From a virus, in IMG/VR virus record IMGVR_UViG_3300017749_000043, positions 1-36,123 of that record: a stretch of DNA of 36,123 nt. One strand, written 5' to 3'. Made by a program: the position numbers and the translations under genes. Each line of letters opens with the position of its first letter. Position 1 is the first letter of the stretch. Shown here piece after piece: positions 1 through 6,445 of this stretch. The notes under the pieces were generated by a model. It worked only from the letters and a program-made list of their open reading frames with translations. It was not told the DNA's origin and made no database searches.

Positions 1-174
1 ACATATTTTGGAAACGATAGTGCAACCGGATTGGTATACGCTATGCGTACATCAAGTAATGTGTACACGGAACACGGAACCGCTGGTTTTGCTTTAAGGA
101 TATCGGACAATAATGCTGACAGCGCATTAGACAGCGGTTCGGTTGAGTTAACCGTAATGGGAGACCTAGCATGA
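1..174 (+). CDS. C-terminal part of a tail-fibre paralog (5' end outside the window)
   Basis: The reading frame is open from the first base and ends at a TGA at 172-174, giving the last 57 residues and ending in the GDLA tail found in the neighbouring fibre paralogs. The DNA matches 35162-35335 with one mismatch (T at 114, C at 35275). That second copy is the end of the complete gene at 34937-35335, so this fragment is either a second copy of that gene or the other end of the same locus in a related strain. The stop overlaps the next start in an ATGA. Function in the tail or fibre is inferred from family membership and position. Confidence 0.8.
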   Translation, partial: TYFGNDSATGLVYAMRTSSNVYTEHGTAGFALRISDNNADSALDSGSVELTVMGDLA

Positions 175-176
175 GT
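1..176 (+). repeat. Near-identical copy of 35162-35337
   Basis: Positions 1-176 equal 35162-35337 except at 114/35275. The two copies then diverge sharply just after the shared stop/start overlap, leading into unrelated genes (171-593 here, 35332-35835 there). The left copy is cut by the window edge, so its true length is unknown. Confidence 0.95.
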
Positions 177-593
177 GAGATAAAAACAGATAAGCTTACT
201 GGCGTAGGTACTGCTGGCGTTATTGTAGTAACAGGGGAAGGTAATAGCACGACTACTAACTTGCAGCAGGGGCTGGCGAAAAGTTGGTTAAACTATGACC
301 AAGCATCAAATGTTGTGAGAGATAGTTCAAACATAAGTTCAGTCGTAGACAATTCAACATCTGAGTTTGAAACAAATTTTACAAATGTAACTAATAATAT
401 TTATTACTCTGTTTATGGTTCATTCAATATGAATTATAGCGTTGCAGGGGCGTTAGGTTATGCAATGCACACAGATGGCGTGGCGGAAAGAACTCCAACT
501 ACATCTGACTTTTTTGTAAGAACTATAAACTTTTCTGGCAGTGGATATGATGCAAAATATAACATGATGTCAGTACACGGAGACCTTGCATAA
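171..593 (+). CDS. Small tail-fibre/adhesin paralog (RDS-ISS-GDLA family)
   Basis: 140 residues with no signal peptide or membrane segment, rich in Asn, Ser and Thr as phage fibre proteins usually are. After a variable head it carries the shared core: AKSWLNY near residue 37, then VRDSSNISS, a short spacer, and the terminal GDLA. The same pattern occurs in the products at 593-985, 1825-2268, 34937-35335 and 35845 onward. The start is the ATG inside the ATGA overlap with the upstream stop. GGAG seven bases upstream, within the codons for GDLA of the previous gene, is the likely ribosome binding site. A role in receptor contact is inferred. Confidence 0.8.
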   Translation: MSEIKTDKLTGVGTAGVIVVTGEGNSTTTNLQQGLAKSWLNYDQASNVVRDSSNISSVVDNSTSEFETNFTNVTNNIYYSVYGSFNMNYSVAGALGYAMHTDGVAERTPTTSDFFVRTINFSGSGYDAKYNMMSVHGDLA

Positions 594-985
594 TGGCAAA
601 TGGAAAAATAAAAGCAGATACCCTTGAGCATAGCACCGCTGGTACGGTTGATACGCAGTATGTGGTGAATGGCAGTGCGAAGGCTTGGGTGAATTTTACT
701 TGTGTTTCTAGCACCTCTGCTAGAGACAGCTTAAATATTTCGTCCTTAACAGATTTGGCAACTGGAAGCACACGAGTGACATACAATTCCGCTATGAACA
801 ATGCAAATTATTCCGCTACAGGATATTCTAATTTTGATGCAGCGTTTGCGGAAGGCGATTTTGATGCCGACATAAGTGGTAGAGGGTTTGGTCTGGTTGG
901 ACGAGCAACAACTACTATTCAGCATTACTCTTACACTATTGATGCGGCGCAGCAAGACGTTCAAGTTCAGGGAGACCTAGCATAA
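593..985 (+). CDS. Small tail-fibre/adhesin paralog with KIKADTLEHSTAG head
   Basis: 130 residues. The N-terminus (KIKADTLEHSTAG, then DTQYVVNGSAKAWVNF) is almost the same as that of the partial gene at 35845-36123. The core continues with ARDSLNISS and the NSAM segment, then a Gly/Asp-rich variable part and the terminal GDLA. It starts at a TAATG overlap with the previous gene and ends in another TAATG. The head is likely a docking segment and the middle the variable surface; this split is inferred from where copies agree and differ. Confidence 0.82.
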   Translation: MANGKIKADTLEHSTAGTVDTQYVVNGSAKAWVNFTCVSSTSARDSLNISSLTDLATGSTRVTYNSAMNNANYSATGYSNFDAAFAEGDFDADISGRGFGLVGRATTTIQHYSYTIDAAQQDVQVQGDLA

Positions 986-1446
986 TGACAGACACACCAG
1001 ATTTTCAAGGCACACACCTATTCGACCGACTATGCTGGGCTAAAGAAAACCTAGAAGGTCATCAGTCAGACTATCGTGTAGTGTATGAGGACAGTGTAGA
1101 TGAGTGCGCTAAGATACTTGTGCCTGACCCTAACTGGATGGCGTGTGCATTGCAAGGCGGTATCTTACCACCTGTGTGGGTGTATCACGAATTGGCAAAA
1201 GATGAGGCACAGCCCGACTTCAAGAAGCACACAAGAGGTTACTTGCTGCATCAGACAGAGCCAGTAGAGGCGATGACCGAAGAGCAAGCAATCGAATATT
1301 TAATTCTTAAGGACTGCCCACAAAGTGTGGTCGAAACTTGGAATGAGGGCAACCGCCCAAAGATGGTTATCTGCAAGAAAGAGCAGTTACCGCAAACAAG
1401 AACGTGGCGCAATGCGTGGCGTATATCTGATGAACTAGCCGCATAG
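985..1446 (+). CDS. Conserved-looking phage protein of unknown function in the fibre region
   Basis: 153 residues, soluble and mixed charged, rich in Trp and Cys compared with the neighbouring fibre proteins. It has none of the shared fibre motifs and no membrane segment. It starts at a TAATG overlap, with GGAG in the upstream gene's final codons, so its translation is probably coupled to that of the fibre paralog before it. The product at 1456-1812 follows closely. Position between fibre genes makes a fibre assembly or attachment-linked role possible, but I do not recognise the family well enough to name it. Confidence 0.75.
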   Translation: MTDTPDFQGTHLFDRLCWAKENLEGHQSDYRVVYEDSVDECAKILVPDPNWMACALQGGILPPVWVYHELAKDEAQPDFKKHTRGYLLHQTEPVEAMTEEQAIEYLILKDCPQSVVETWNEGNRPKMVICKKEQLPQTRTWRNAWRISDELAA

Positions 1447-1455
1447 GAGATTATA

Positions 1456-1812
1456 ATGGCTGCAAACACATACATCGTAGATAAGGACGGTAATCAGATT
1501 GACGCTTCAACTGCTACCGTTCCTGCTAATCGTGACTTTCGTGGCGCTTGGGTACTGAACGGCTCTGTCATTTCAGAAGACCTAACAAAAGCCAAGGAGA
1601 TTTTTGCTGACAAGGTTCGTGAAGCTCGTAAGCCTTTGCTTGAAGCATTGGACACAGACTTTATGAAAGCACAAGAGACAAGCGCAAGCACGACTGCCAT
1701 CGTTGCAAGCAAGCAAGCATTGCGTGATGCCCCGGCGGCTGGTGACAGTGCATCAACAATGGCTGAACTCAAAGCAGCGTGGCCTTCATGCTGTGGTGAT
1801 AGCCCATACTAA
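1456..1812 (+). CDS. Possible tail-fibre assembly chaperone-like protein
   Basis: 118 residues. The first part carries a DFRGAW segment at about residues 27-32. The second half is a charged helix (VREARKPLLEALDTDFMKAQE) followed by Ala-rich helix and a PAAG turn before a final helix. This layout, a small N-terminal sheet followed by a helix around an LxxxD core, resembles phage tail-fibre assembly chaperones, and the location among fibre genes fits. The match is by eye and weak. The start has a clear TAGGAG site seven bases upstream. Confidence 0.7.
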   Translation: MAANTYIVDKDGNQIDASTATVPANRDFRGAWVLNGSVISEDLTKAKEIFADKVREARKPLLEALDTDFMKAQETSASTTAIVASKQALRDAPAAGDSASTMAELKAAWPSCCGDSPY

Positions 1813-1824
1813 GGAGCCTAGCCA

Positions 1825-2268
1825 ATGGCACTAAGTAAAATAGACGCAGATGGTGTATCTGGTTTACAAACATCATTAACCGCAACAACAACTGTCCCAT
1901 CTGAGGGTGGGGCAGCGACTACTAATCTTGTGCAGGGTTTGGCGAAATGTTGGATAAATTTTGACCCTACTAGCAGTAACGCTATACGAGATTCATTGTC
2001 AATTGGGAGCATTACAGATTCGGGTACTGGCGTATTCTCACTAAATTTATCAAGCGCAATGGCAAATGACGATTATGTAATGAGTGGTTGTGCGCTTTAT
2101 TCCGGTGCAGGTGGGTTTGATGATGCGGCAGTTATTTCAAGAGACAGCACACAAGTAAGTAGTGTTTCAACGACTGTTAATCCTTTTTATACATTTAGAT
2201 TGCAAGGAAATGTCCAGATAAGAGATTGCCCAGAAACAATGATTTTACTACACGGAGATTTAGCATAA
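1825..2268 (+). CDS. Small tail-fibre/adhesin paralog (RDS-ISS-GDLA family)
   Basis: 147 residues. It has the family core (AKCWINF, then IRDSLSIGS, DSGTG and SSAM) and the terminal LHGDLA. Residues 18-37 (about TTTVPSEGGAATTNLVQGLA) parallel the head of the product at 171-593 (TGEGNSTTTNLQQGLA), so these two share one head type while 593 and 35845 share another. The start follows an AAGGAG site. The stop is a TAATG overlap with the next fibre gene. Confidence 0.82.
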   Translation: MALSKIDADGVSGLQTSLTATTTVPSEGGAATTNLVQGLAKCWINFDPTSSNAIRDSLSIGSITDSGTGVFSLNLSSAMANDDYVMSGCALYSGAGGFDDAAVISRDSTQVSSVSTTVNPFYTFRLQGNVQIRDCPETMILLHGDLA

Positions 2269-3086
2269 TGCCCTATATCGGCAAATCCCCAGTAGGCGGT
2301 GGCTTCCATAAGCTTGATGCACTGACTGCTTCTGCTACGGCAACCTATGCTTTGACGCTAGGTTCTGCGGCATATTTCCCAGAGACCGCTAATCAATTAT
2401 TGGTTTCTCTCAACGGTGTGATCCAAGCACCGCAAGATTCGTTCACGGTCAGCGGCAGCAACCTTGTATTTGACAGCGCACTCACAAGCAGCGACAGCAT
2501 AGACTTTGTGGTTGCTCTTGGTGATGTGCTGGGTGTGGGCAGCGTGACTGATGGTGCTGTGACTACAGCTAAGATTGGTAACAATGCTGTTACGGATGCT
2601 AAGTTAGCGTCTGGTGCTGTGACTGAGGCTAAGTTAGCGTCTGGTGCTGTAACTGCCGCTAAAATGCCAACTGGTGCTGTATTGCAAGTTCAGCAAAGTA
2701 TTGGGTCTACTAGCGCACAGAATATAAGTTCAACAACTTTTGCTGGTATTGGTCTTAGTGTTAATATTACTCCTCGTGATGCAAACAGTAAGTTTCTTGT
2801 GCAGGCAGCAATGGACATAGATGTTGATGCAAACGAACAAACTTTCTTTACAGTCTTTAGAGATTCTACAGATTTAGGAAGCACTAATGGACTTGTTAAT
2901 GCTTGGAATGGTACTAATCGTATGATTGTGCCTGTCACTGTTTTAGTTTTAGATGCTCCATCTACGGCATCACAAATTACCTATGAAATAAAATCAAAGA
3001 TTGCCCCTGCAATTAGTGGTGCAGCATCAAGATTAAACTCACAAGGCACTAAAATTATAATGACCGTTTCAGAAATAGCTGGATAG
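2268..3086 (+). CDS. Tail-fibre protein with T7-fibre-like head, GAVTxAKLAS repeats and NITP domain
   Basis: 272 residues from the ATG at 2268. This start is chosen over a frame opening at 2226 because it has the TAATG overlap and GGAG site used by its neighbours, and because the longer frame would run through the upstream gene. Residues 1-90 are a compact beta domain beginning MPYIGKSPVGGGFHK. About four decapeptide repeats (GAVTxAKLAS) follow, then a C-terminal domain starting at LQVQQ with IGLSVNITP, RDST, SQITY and terminal EIAG. That last domain is shared with the next gene product. A structural fibre role fits repeats of this type in marine phages; the receptor is unknown. Confidence 0.82.
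   Translation: MPYIGKSPVGGGFHKLDALTASATATYALTLGSAAYFPETANQLLVSLNGVIQAPQDSFTVSGSNLVFDSALTSSDSIDFVVALGDVLGVGSVTDGAVTTAKIGNNAVTDAKLASGAVTEAKLASGAVTAAKMPTGAVLQVQQSIGSTSAQNISSTTFAGIGLSVNITPRDANSKFLVQAAMDIDVDANEQTFFTVFRDSTDLGSTNGLVNAWNGTNRMIVPVTVLVLDAPSTASQITYEIKSKIAPAISGAASRLNSQGTKIIMTVSEIAG
2541..2681 (+). repeat. 30-bp tandem coding repeat
   Basis: About four copies of a 30-bp unit encode GAVTxAKLAS-like decapeptides. The two central copies are almost identical at the DNA level and the outer ones are degenerate. Such units can change number by slippage or recombination and so alter fibre length. Confidence 0.8.
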
Positions 3087-3097
3087 GAGAGACAGAT

Positions 3098-3589
3098 ATG
3101 GCACTCATAAGATTAAACAATCAGTCTCTCACCGCAGTGACATCTGCTGGTCTGCCTACTGGTACTGTGTTGCAAGTTGTACAAGGCACTACGCAAACAG
3201 CATATACTATGACAACTACATACGCAGATATTGGGTTATCTGTAAATATTACACCGACAACATCAAACAGTAATATTTTTATATTAGTAAATGGTCAGAT
3301 TTATATTGCAACTAGCGGATATGGAACAAGACTGTTAAGAGATTCAACTGTTATTTTTACAGCCTCTGGTAGTGATTCAGTTGGGCCTTTTGAAGGGTAT
3401 GCTACCTCTGTTCCCGTGCATAACAGGACAGGATATAATTTTCTTGACACAGGAAGGTCGTCTGGCACAAGTCAAATTACATATAAACTTCAAGCTAGAA
3501 AGTATAATAGTGGTTCAAATGTTACATACAATTACAATGATGTAACTGATGCAATGTCGGTCATACAAGCAATGGAAATCGCTGGCTGA
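3098..3589 (+). CDS. Tail-fibre tip protein with NITP/SQITY/EIAG domain
   Basis: 163 residues. From residue 20 to the end it parallels the C-terminal domain of the upstream gene: PTGTVLQVVQ, IGLSVNITP, LLRDST, SQITY and the final EIAG are all in the same order. It is therefore a free-standing version of that domain with a short head (MALIRLNNQSL). TAGGAG lies eight bases before the ATG. The stop overlaps the following start in a TGATG. The fold is probably a beta sandwich exposed at the fibre tip; this is inference. Confidence 0.8.
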   Translation: MALIRLNNQSLTAVTSAGLPTGTVLQVVQGTTQTAYTMTTTYADIGLSVNITPTTSNSNIFILVNGQIYIATSGYGTRLLRDSTVIFTASGSDSVGPFEGYATSVPVHNRTGYNFLDTGRSSGTSQITYKLQARKYNSGSNVTYNYNDVTDAMSVIQAMEIAG

Positions 3590-3756
3590 TGAAACCTACA
3601 GCCGCATCAGTGCAGTCGCAGATAGATACACATGAGGCTGTGTGTTCTGAGCGTTGGCGTGAAACCATCATGCGGATTAAACGCATCGAACATATTATGA
3701 TTGGTTCTGCTGGCACTACAATTGTGTTGCTTTTGAGCGTTGTAATGCGAGGCTGA
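3589..3756 (+). CDS. Small membrane protein, XhlA/holin-like
   Basis: 55 residues. It is a soluble N-terminal segment with a charged amphipathic helix (about 21-36, ERWRETIMRIKRIEHI), then one membrane segment at about 37-53 and a short basic end. This is the usual shape of XhlA-like haemolysin/holin accessory proteins. It begins in a TGATG overlap with the last fibre gene and is the first of five consecutive small membrane proteins, which supports a lysis role. The exact function is inferred from shape and place. Confidence 0.75.
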   Translation: MKPTAASVQSQIDTHEAVCSERWRETIMRIKRIEHIMIGSAGTTIVLLLSVVMRG

Positions 3757-3757
3757 C

Positions 3758-4252
3758 ATGGTAGTTGCTGAGGTACTAACTGGTATTGCGTTAGTCCAGC
3801 AATCCGTAAAATTTATTAAAGATAATATCAGCACTGCTCAAGACATAGGACAGATAGCCAGCCAGATAGATGATCTGTTTACTGGTGAAAAACAGGTGCA
3901 GCAAGCTAGAGCCAAGAAGTCTGGCAGTAGTTTGGGCGATCAGTTTGGTGTCGATACTGTAGCTAAAGAAATGATTGACGCTAAGTTGGCTGCTGAACAG
4001 CTACAAGAAGTAGCGACTATGGTTGATATGAGATTCGGTCATGGAACATGGGCGGGTATATTAGCTGAGAGAGCAAAGCGTATCCAAGAGGCCAAGGAAG
4101 CAGAGGCTATAGCTAGACGTAAGAAGATACAAAAGGATAGAGAGTTTGAAGAGATGATGAAGCAAGCTGTGCTTGTAGGAACAATCATTGTTATAGCAGT
4201 AGGCTTGTTTATTTTTTTAATGGTTAGTGTAGCAAAGGCGATTGTCATATGA
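3758..4252 (+). CDS. C-terminally anchored membrane protein of unknown function
   Basis: 164 residues. The body is a long helical, charged region (about 30-134) with many Lys, Glu and Ala, including a GHGTWAGI turn near residue 95, followed by a single strong membrane segment at about 137-160. With the anchor at the C-terminus the helical part would face the cytoplasm if inserted as a tail anchor. The gene overlaps the next in an ATGA. It sits inside a lysis-type cassette, but its size and charge do not match a classical holin or spanin, so it is left unnamed. Confidence 0.8.
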   Translation: MVVAEVLTGIALVQQSVKFIKDNISTAQDIGQIASQIDDLFTGEKQVQQARAKKSGSSLGDQFGVDTVAKEMIDAKLAAEQLQEVATMVDMRFGHGTWAGILAERAKRIQEAKEAEAIARRKKIQKDREFEEMMKQAVLVGTIIVIAVGLFIFLMVSVAKAIVI

Positions 4253-4461
4253 TTAGTGTTGAGCAGTTTCTTAAATGGAAAGTTTTGCCTAGATGTATGA
4301 TGCTTGCATCTACAGTTATGTCATGGCGTTGTGCTGAATGGTTCATGGAACTAGATGTGCCAACTGCAAGTCAGTCAGCATTTGTATCTGTAGTTATGGG
4401 CGTAATGACAGGTGTGTTTGGCATCTGGATGGGGCATGAACATAAAGGCGAAACCAAATGA
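4249..4461 (+). CDS. Holin-like two-membrane-segment protein
   Basis: 70 residues with two hydrophobic segments (about 12-33 and 43-62), a short loop between them and a charged, His/Lys-containing C-terminus. Size and layout fit a class II-like holin, which would form holes in the inner membrane at lysis time. The start overlaps the upstream stop (ATGA) and the stop overlaps the downstream start (ATGA), so the cassette is probably translated as a coupled block. Confidence 0.75.
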   Translation: MISVEQFLKWKVLPRCMMLASTVMSWRCAEWFMELDVPTASQSAFVSVVMGVMTGVFGIWMGHEHKGETK

Positions 4462-4748
4462 AGAACGCAGCTACAAGATTGAATGAGGCTAGTGAGGTTA
4501 CTATTCCTCTTCGTAATCTTATCAGCATGATTGCTTTTACTGGTGTGTCTGTTTGGGTTTACTTTGGACTGGTGGAACGCATTGCTTTTCTTGAGCATAA
4601 CCTTGAGTTGACTATGCAAGAAGTAGAAGAAAATGACAATTGGATTGATGACTTTGAGCCACCGAAATCTGTACAAGACACAGTTAAAAAGATGCAGCAA
4701 TTAGAGATTGAAATAGCTAGAATAAAACTAATGTTAGAGGCTAAGTAA
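4458..4748 (+). CDS. Single-pass membrane protein with coiled coil, spanin-like candidate
   Basis: 96 residues. A membrane segment at about 17-38 is followed by a periplasm-sized helical domain: residues 42-62 (ERIAFLEHNLELTMQEVEE) and 70-95 have a heptad-like pattern. An N-terminal anchor with a coiled-coil periplasmic domain is the shape of an inner-membrane spanin, and the location between holin-like genes agrees. No outer-membrane lipoprotein partner with a lipobox was found nearby, so the assignment is tentative. Confidence 0.7.
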   Translation: MKNAATRLNEASEVTIPLRNLISMIAFTGVSVWVYFGLVERIAFLEHNLELTMQEVEENDNWIDDFEPPKSVQDTVKKMQQLEIEIARIKLMLEAK

Positions 4749-5125
4749 TGATACAAGCATTGATTGGGCCGATTGCATCACTAGCTGGTAGCTGGATGGA
4801 ATCTAAGGTCGAGCAAACCAAAGCCAAAGGCAAGGTTGCTCAAGCTAAAGCAGAGGCAGAAGCAGAAGTAATGAAGGTGGCTGCTACCCATGAAGCTGGG
4901 TGGGAAAAGATTATGGCTAAGTCTAGCGACAATAGCTGGAAGGATGAAGCATGGACAATTTTGTTCATTATCATAATTGCTATGTGCTTCATTCCATTTA
5001 CCCAACCATTTGTTGAACGTGGGTTTGCTGCTTTAGATGGTACACCGGATTGGTTTCAGTACGCAGTTTATGCTTCGATAGCTGCATCATTTGGATTGAG
5101 AAGCCTGAAAGGTATTAGGAAGTAA
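4748..5125 (+). CDS. Holin resembling the 3TM gene-transfer-agent release family
   Basis: 125 residues. There is a short hydrophobic N-terminus, an Ala/Lys/Glu-rich helix (about 20-50), then a conserved-looking SWKDEAW segment just before a strong membrane helix (about 69-88), and a final hydrophobic helix (103-119) ending in a basic tail. The order and the SWKDE-W segment before the membrane helix fit the family annotated as holin of 3TMs for gene transfer release, typical of alphaproteobacterial elements. It starts in a TAATG overlap and is the last gene before the terminator at 5366-5397. Confidence 0.78.
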   Translation: MIQALIGPIASLAGSWMESKVEQTKAKGKVAQAKAEAEAEVMKVAATHEAGWEKIMAKSSDNSWKDEAWTILFIIIIAMCFIPFTQPFVERGFAALDGTPDWFQYAVYASIAASFGLRSLKGIRK

Positions 5126-5293
5126 TATCTTAAAGACATCATCCGGATTAATTTTTATTGGTCTAATTCTGGATGCTTGCCAGTCTCTTTGTCTTGGCAA
5201 ATCCATTCCTGTTTGAATATCAACAACTACTTCTGTTGGCTTGCAGTAATAAGTACCAGGGCTGTCTTCTACTATTGTTTCATCTTCAAACAT
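5087..5293 (-). CDS. Small hypothetical protein, convergent with the 3TM holin gene
   Basis: 68 residues, acidic N-terminus (MFEDETIVED) and a basic middle (PRQRDWQASRIRPIK). An AAGGA site lies about nine bases before the ATG on the minus strand. The 3' end overlaps the convergent gene at 4748-5125 by 39 bases. It would lie downstream of the early minus genes with no strong minus-strand terminator between. No family is recognised; the composition and binding site favour a real gene over chance. Confidence 0.5.
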   Translation of the reverse strand: MFEDETIVEDSPGTYYCKPTEVVVDIQTGMDLPRQRDWQASRIRPIKINPDDVFKILLPNTFQASQSK

Positions 5294-5365
5294 AATGTGA
5301 ATATCCTTAATAATTTACTCTGTTACCATAATTGAACAACGTAGTGTTGTTTTCTCCCTAGAACT

Positions 5366-5397
5366 GAGATCCCTCTTGACGAGGGGTCTCTTTTTTT
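5366..5397 (+). terminator. Rho-independent terminator of the fibre/lysis operon
   Basis: A ten-pair stem (5366-5375 with 5381-5390, one G-U pair) closes a five-base loop and is followed by seven T. It lies about 240 bases after the last plus-strand gene. There is no T-run on the minus strand, so it should act in the plus direction only. Confidence 0.88.
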
Positions 5398-5426
5398 ATA
5401 AGGTTTTTACATCACGGCCTTAACGG

Positions 5427-5439
5427 CAGTGGTGGGGAA
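5427..5439 (+). repeat. 13-bp motif CAGTGGTGGGGAA, copy 1
   Basis: One of four perfect copies in the window. It lies just outside the 3' end of the minus-strand gene at 5454-5867, and the copy at 5877-5889 is inverted just outside the 5' end of that gene, so the two flank it as an inverted pair. Confidence 0.85.
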
Positions 5440-5453
5440 GAGAGGGGAGTGGC

Positions 5454-5867
5454 TTACGCTGCTCCCTTTTCGATTGGGGGAAATAGAATGTCTCTGTAAT
5501 CCTCACGATCCCCATGCACCTTCATAAACGTTTGAATCGTTGCTCTGTCTCCAATAAACCTGACATCAAAGCTTAGATCTACAAGCTGTACATCTGGTGA
5601 TACTGAGTCGCCTTCATCATCGAGGCCAAGAACCAGACCGCAGCCAGCCAAAGGTTGTGGGTAGTTACGGTGCATCCAGAAGTATTGGTCTTGTACATAC
5701 AATCCTTCGTCATCAAGAAAGACATCTACTCTATCATCATCATATAAAGGCACAACACAAAACAAACCTGATGGTGCTTTAATAATCTTACTAATTTCTT
5801 TGTAGTCTCCGTCATAATCTACTGTAGTAATTTGTTCCCACTCAGGGTCGATAAGATAACCAAACAT
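5454..5867 (-). CDS. Conserved-type phage hypothetical protein (DUF3846-like)
   Basis: 137 residues, very acidic, no membrane segments. It starts MFGYLIDP and has a core with YPQPLAGCGLVLGLDDEGDS followed by two short strands. This pattern, a short alpha/beta protein with a P-LAG-GLVLG turn, resembles small early phage proteins related to DUF3846, whose function is unknown. It is the last clear gene of the minus-strand early block. It is flanked by inverted copies of the 13-bp CAGTGGTGGGGAA motif, the upstream one falling where the ribosome binding site should be (GGGGAAAGG). Confidence 0.78.
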   Translation of the reverse strand: MFGYLIDPEWEQITTVDYDGDYKEISKIIKAPSGLFCVVPLYDDDRVDVFLDDEGLYVQDQYFWMHRNYPQPLAGCGLVLGLDDEGDSVSPDVQLVDLSFDVRFIGDRATIQTFMKVHGDREDYRDILFPPIEKGAA

Positions 5868-5876
5868 TTTTAACCT

Positions 5877-5889
5877 TTCCCCACCACTG
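5877..5889 (-). repeat. 13-bp motif CAGTGGTGGGGAA, copy 2 (minus orientation)
   Basis: A perfect copy on the minus strand, about ten bases before the ATG of the gene at 5454-5867. Its purine-rich end may double as the ribosome binding site. It is inverted relative to copy 1. Confidence 0.85.
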
Positions 5890-5898
5890 TTGTGATGG

Positions 5899-6234
5899 TT
5901 AGTTCATTACTTTTATGTCTTCTCCATCTCCAGAATGAATAGACTCGATTAGGATGTGGCATATACTGGCAAGCTCATTGACTGTAAGCCATTGGCAATG
6001 ACCCCATATCATGTATGTAGATTTGCCAATGTCATCTGTTGCCAGTGATAAGCTAATTTTTATCTCATTGCTTTCAAGAAGCTCAACGCAAAGAAACAAT
6101 TGCCTGTGCTGTCCCTTGTCTTTGCTAGTGCCTGTTATCCACAAACAATTCTCTACTGCATGTGACTCTGCCCCGGCAATAATTGCTGAAGAGGCTAGAA
6201 CATTATGCAGATCTTTATCTGATAGTGCGTTCAT
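5899..6234 (-). CDS. Hypothetical early protein
   Basis: 111 residues, soluble, with an N-terminal helix (MNALSDKDLHNVLASSAIIAG) and a mixed alpha/beta body rich in His, Cys and Trp. No catalytic motif or family is recognised. The gene overlaps the zinc-binding gene upstream by 20 bases. Its own ribosome binding site is weak (AAGG about 12 bases away), so its expression may depend on translation of the upstream gene. Confidence 0.7.
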   Translation of the reverse strand: MNALSDKDLHNVLASSAIIAGAESHAVENCLWITGTSKDKGQHRQLFLCVELLESNEIKISLSLATDDIGKSTYMIWGHCQWLTVNELASICHILIESIHSGDGEDIKVMN

Positions 6235-6445
6235 TTTTTAGTTTTACCTTGCCCTTATTGACCAGCTTGTGTTCGGGCTTGAGTGTTATTTTAGCTTTAG
6301 CTTCATAACATAGAACACACTGAGTATCGCCAGAGCCGAAGGTTACAAAACCCCCGACCCTGCAATTAACAAACTTACCACATGATTGACATAGCTGATG
6401 TACGTCAAGCTGCTTTGAGTCTGTTCTTGGCTTTCTTGAACTCAT
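6215..6445 (-). CDS. Zinc-ribbon miniprotein
   Basis: 76 residues with a basic head and tail around a likely zinc knuckle: CQSC at 19-22 and CVLC at 43-46, plus Cys28 between. Two CxxC pairs separated by about 20 residues form a standard zinc ribbon. It overlaps the annealing-protein gene upstream by 41 bases and the next gene downstream by 20. Being small, basic and zinc-binding it could bind DNA, RNA or RNA polymerase; which one cannot be told from sequence. Confidence 0.75.
   Translation of the reverse strand: MSSRKPRTDSKQLDVHQLCQSCGKFVNCRVGGFVTFGSGDTQCVLCYEAKAKITLKPEHKLVNKGKVKLKNERTIR

Noticed and set aside
2541-2681. CRISPR-like array
   Set aside because: The repeats are contiguous in-frame decapeptide codons without spacers.
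1-3589. Diversity-generating retroelement driving fibre variation
   Set aside because: No reverse transcriptase gene and no template/variable repeat pair with adenine-specific changes; the near-identical pair differs by a single T/C.
5366-5397. Bidirectional terminator
   Set aside because: There is no T-run on the minus strand after the hairpin, so action in the minus direction is not supported.
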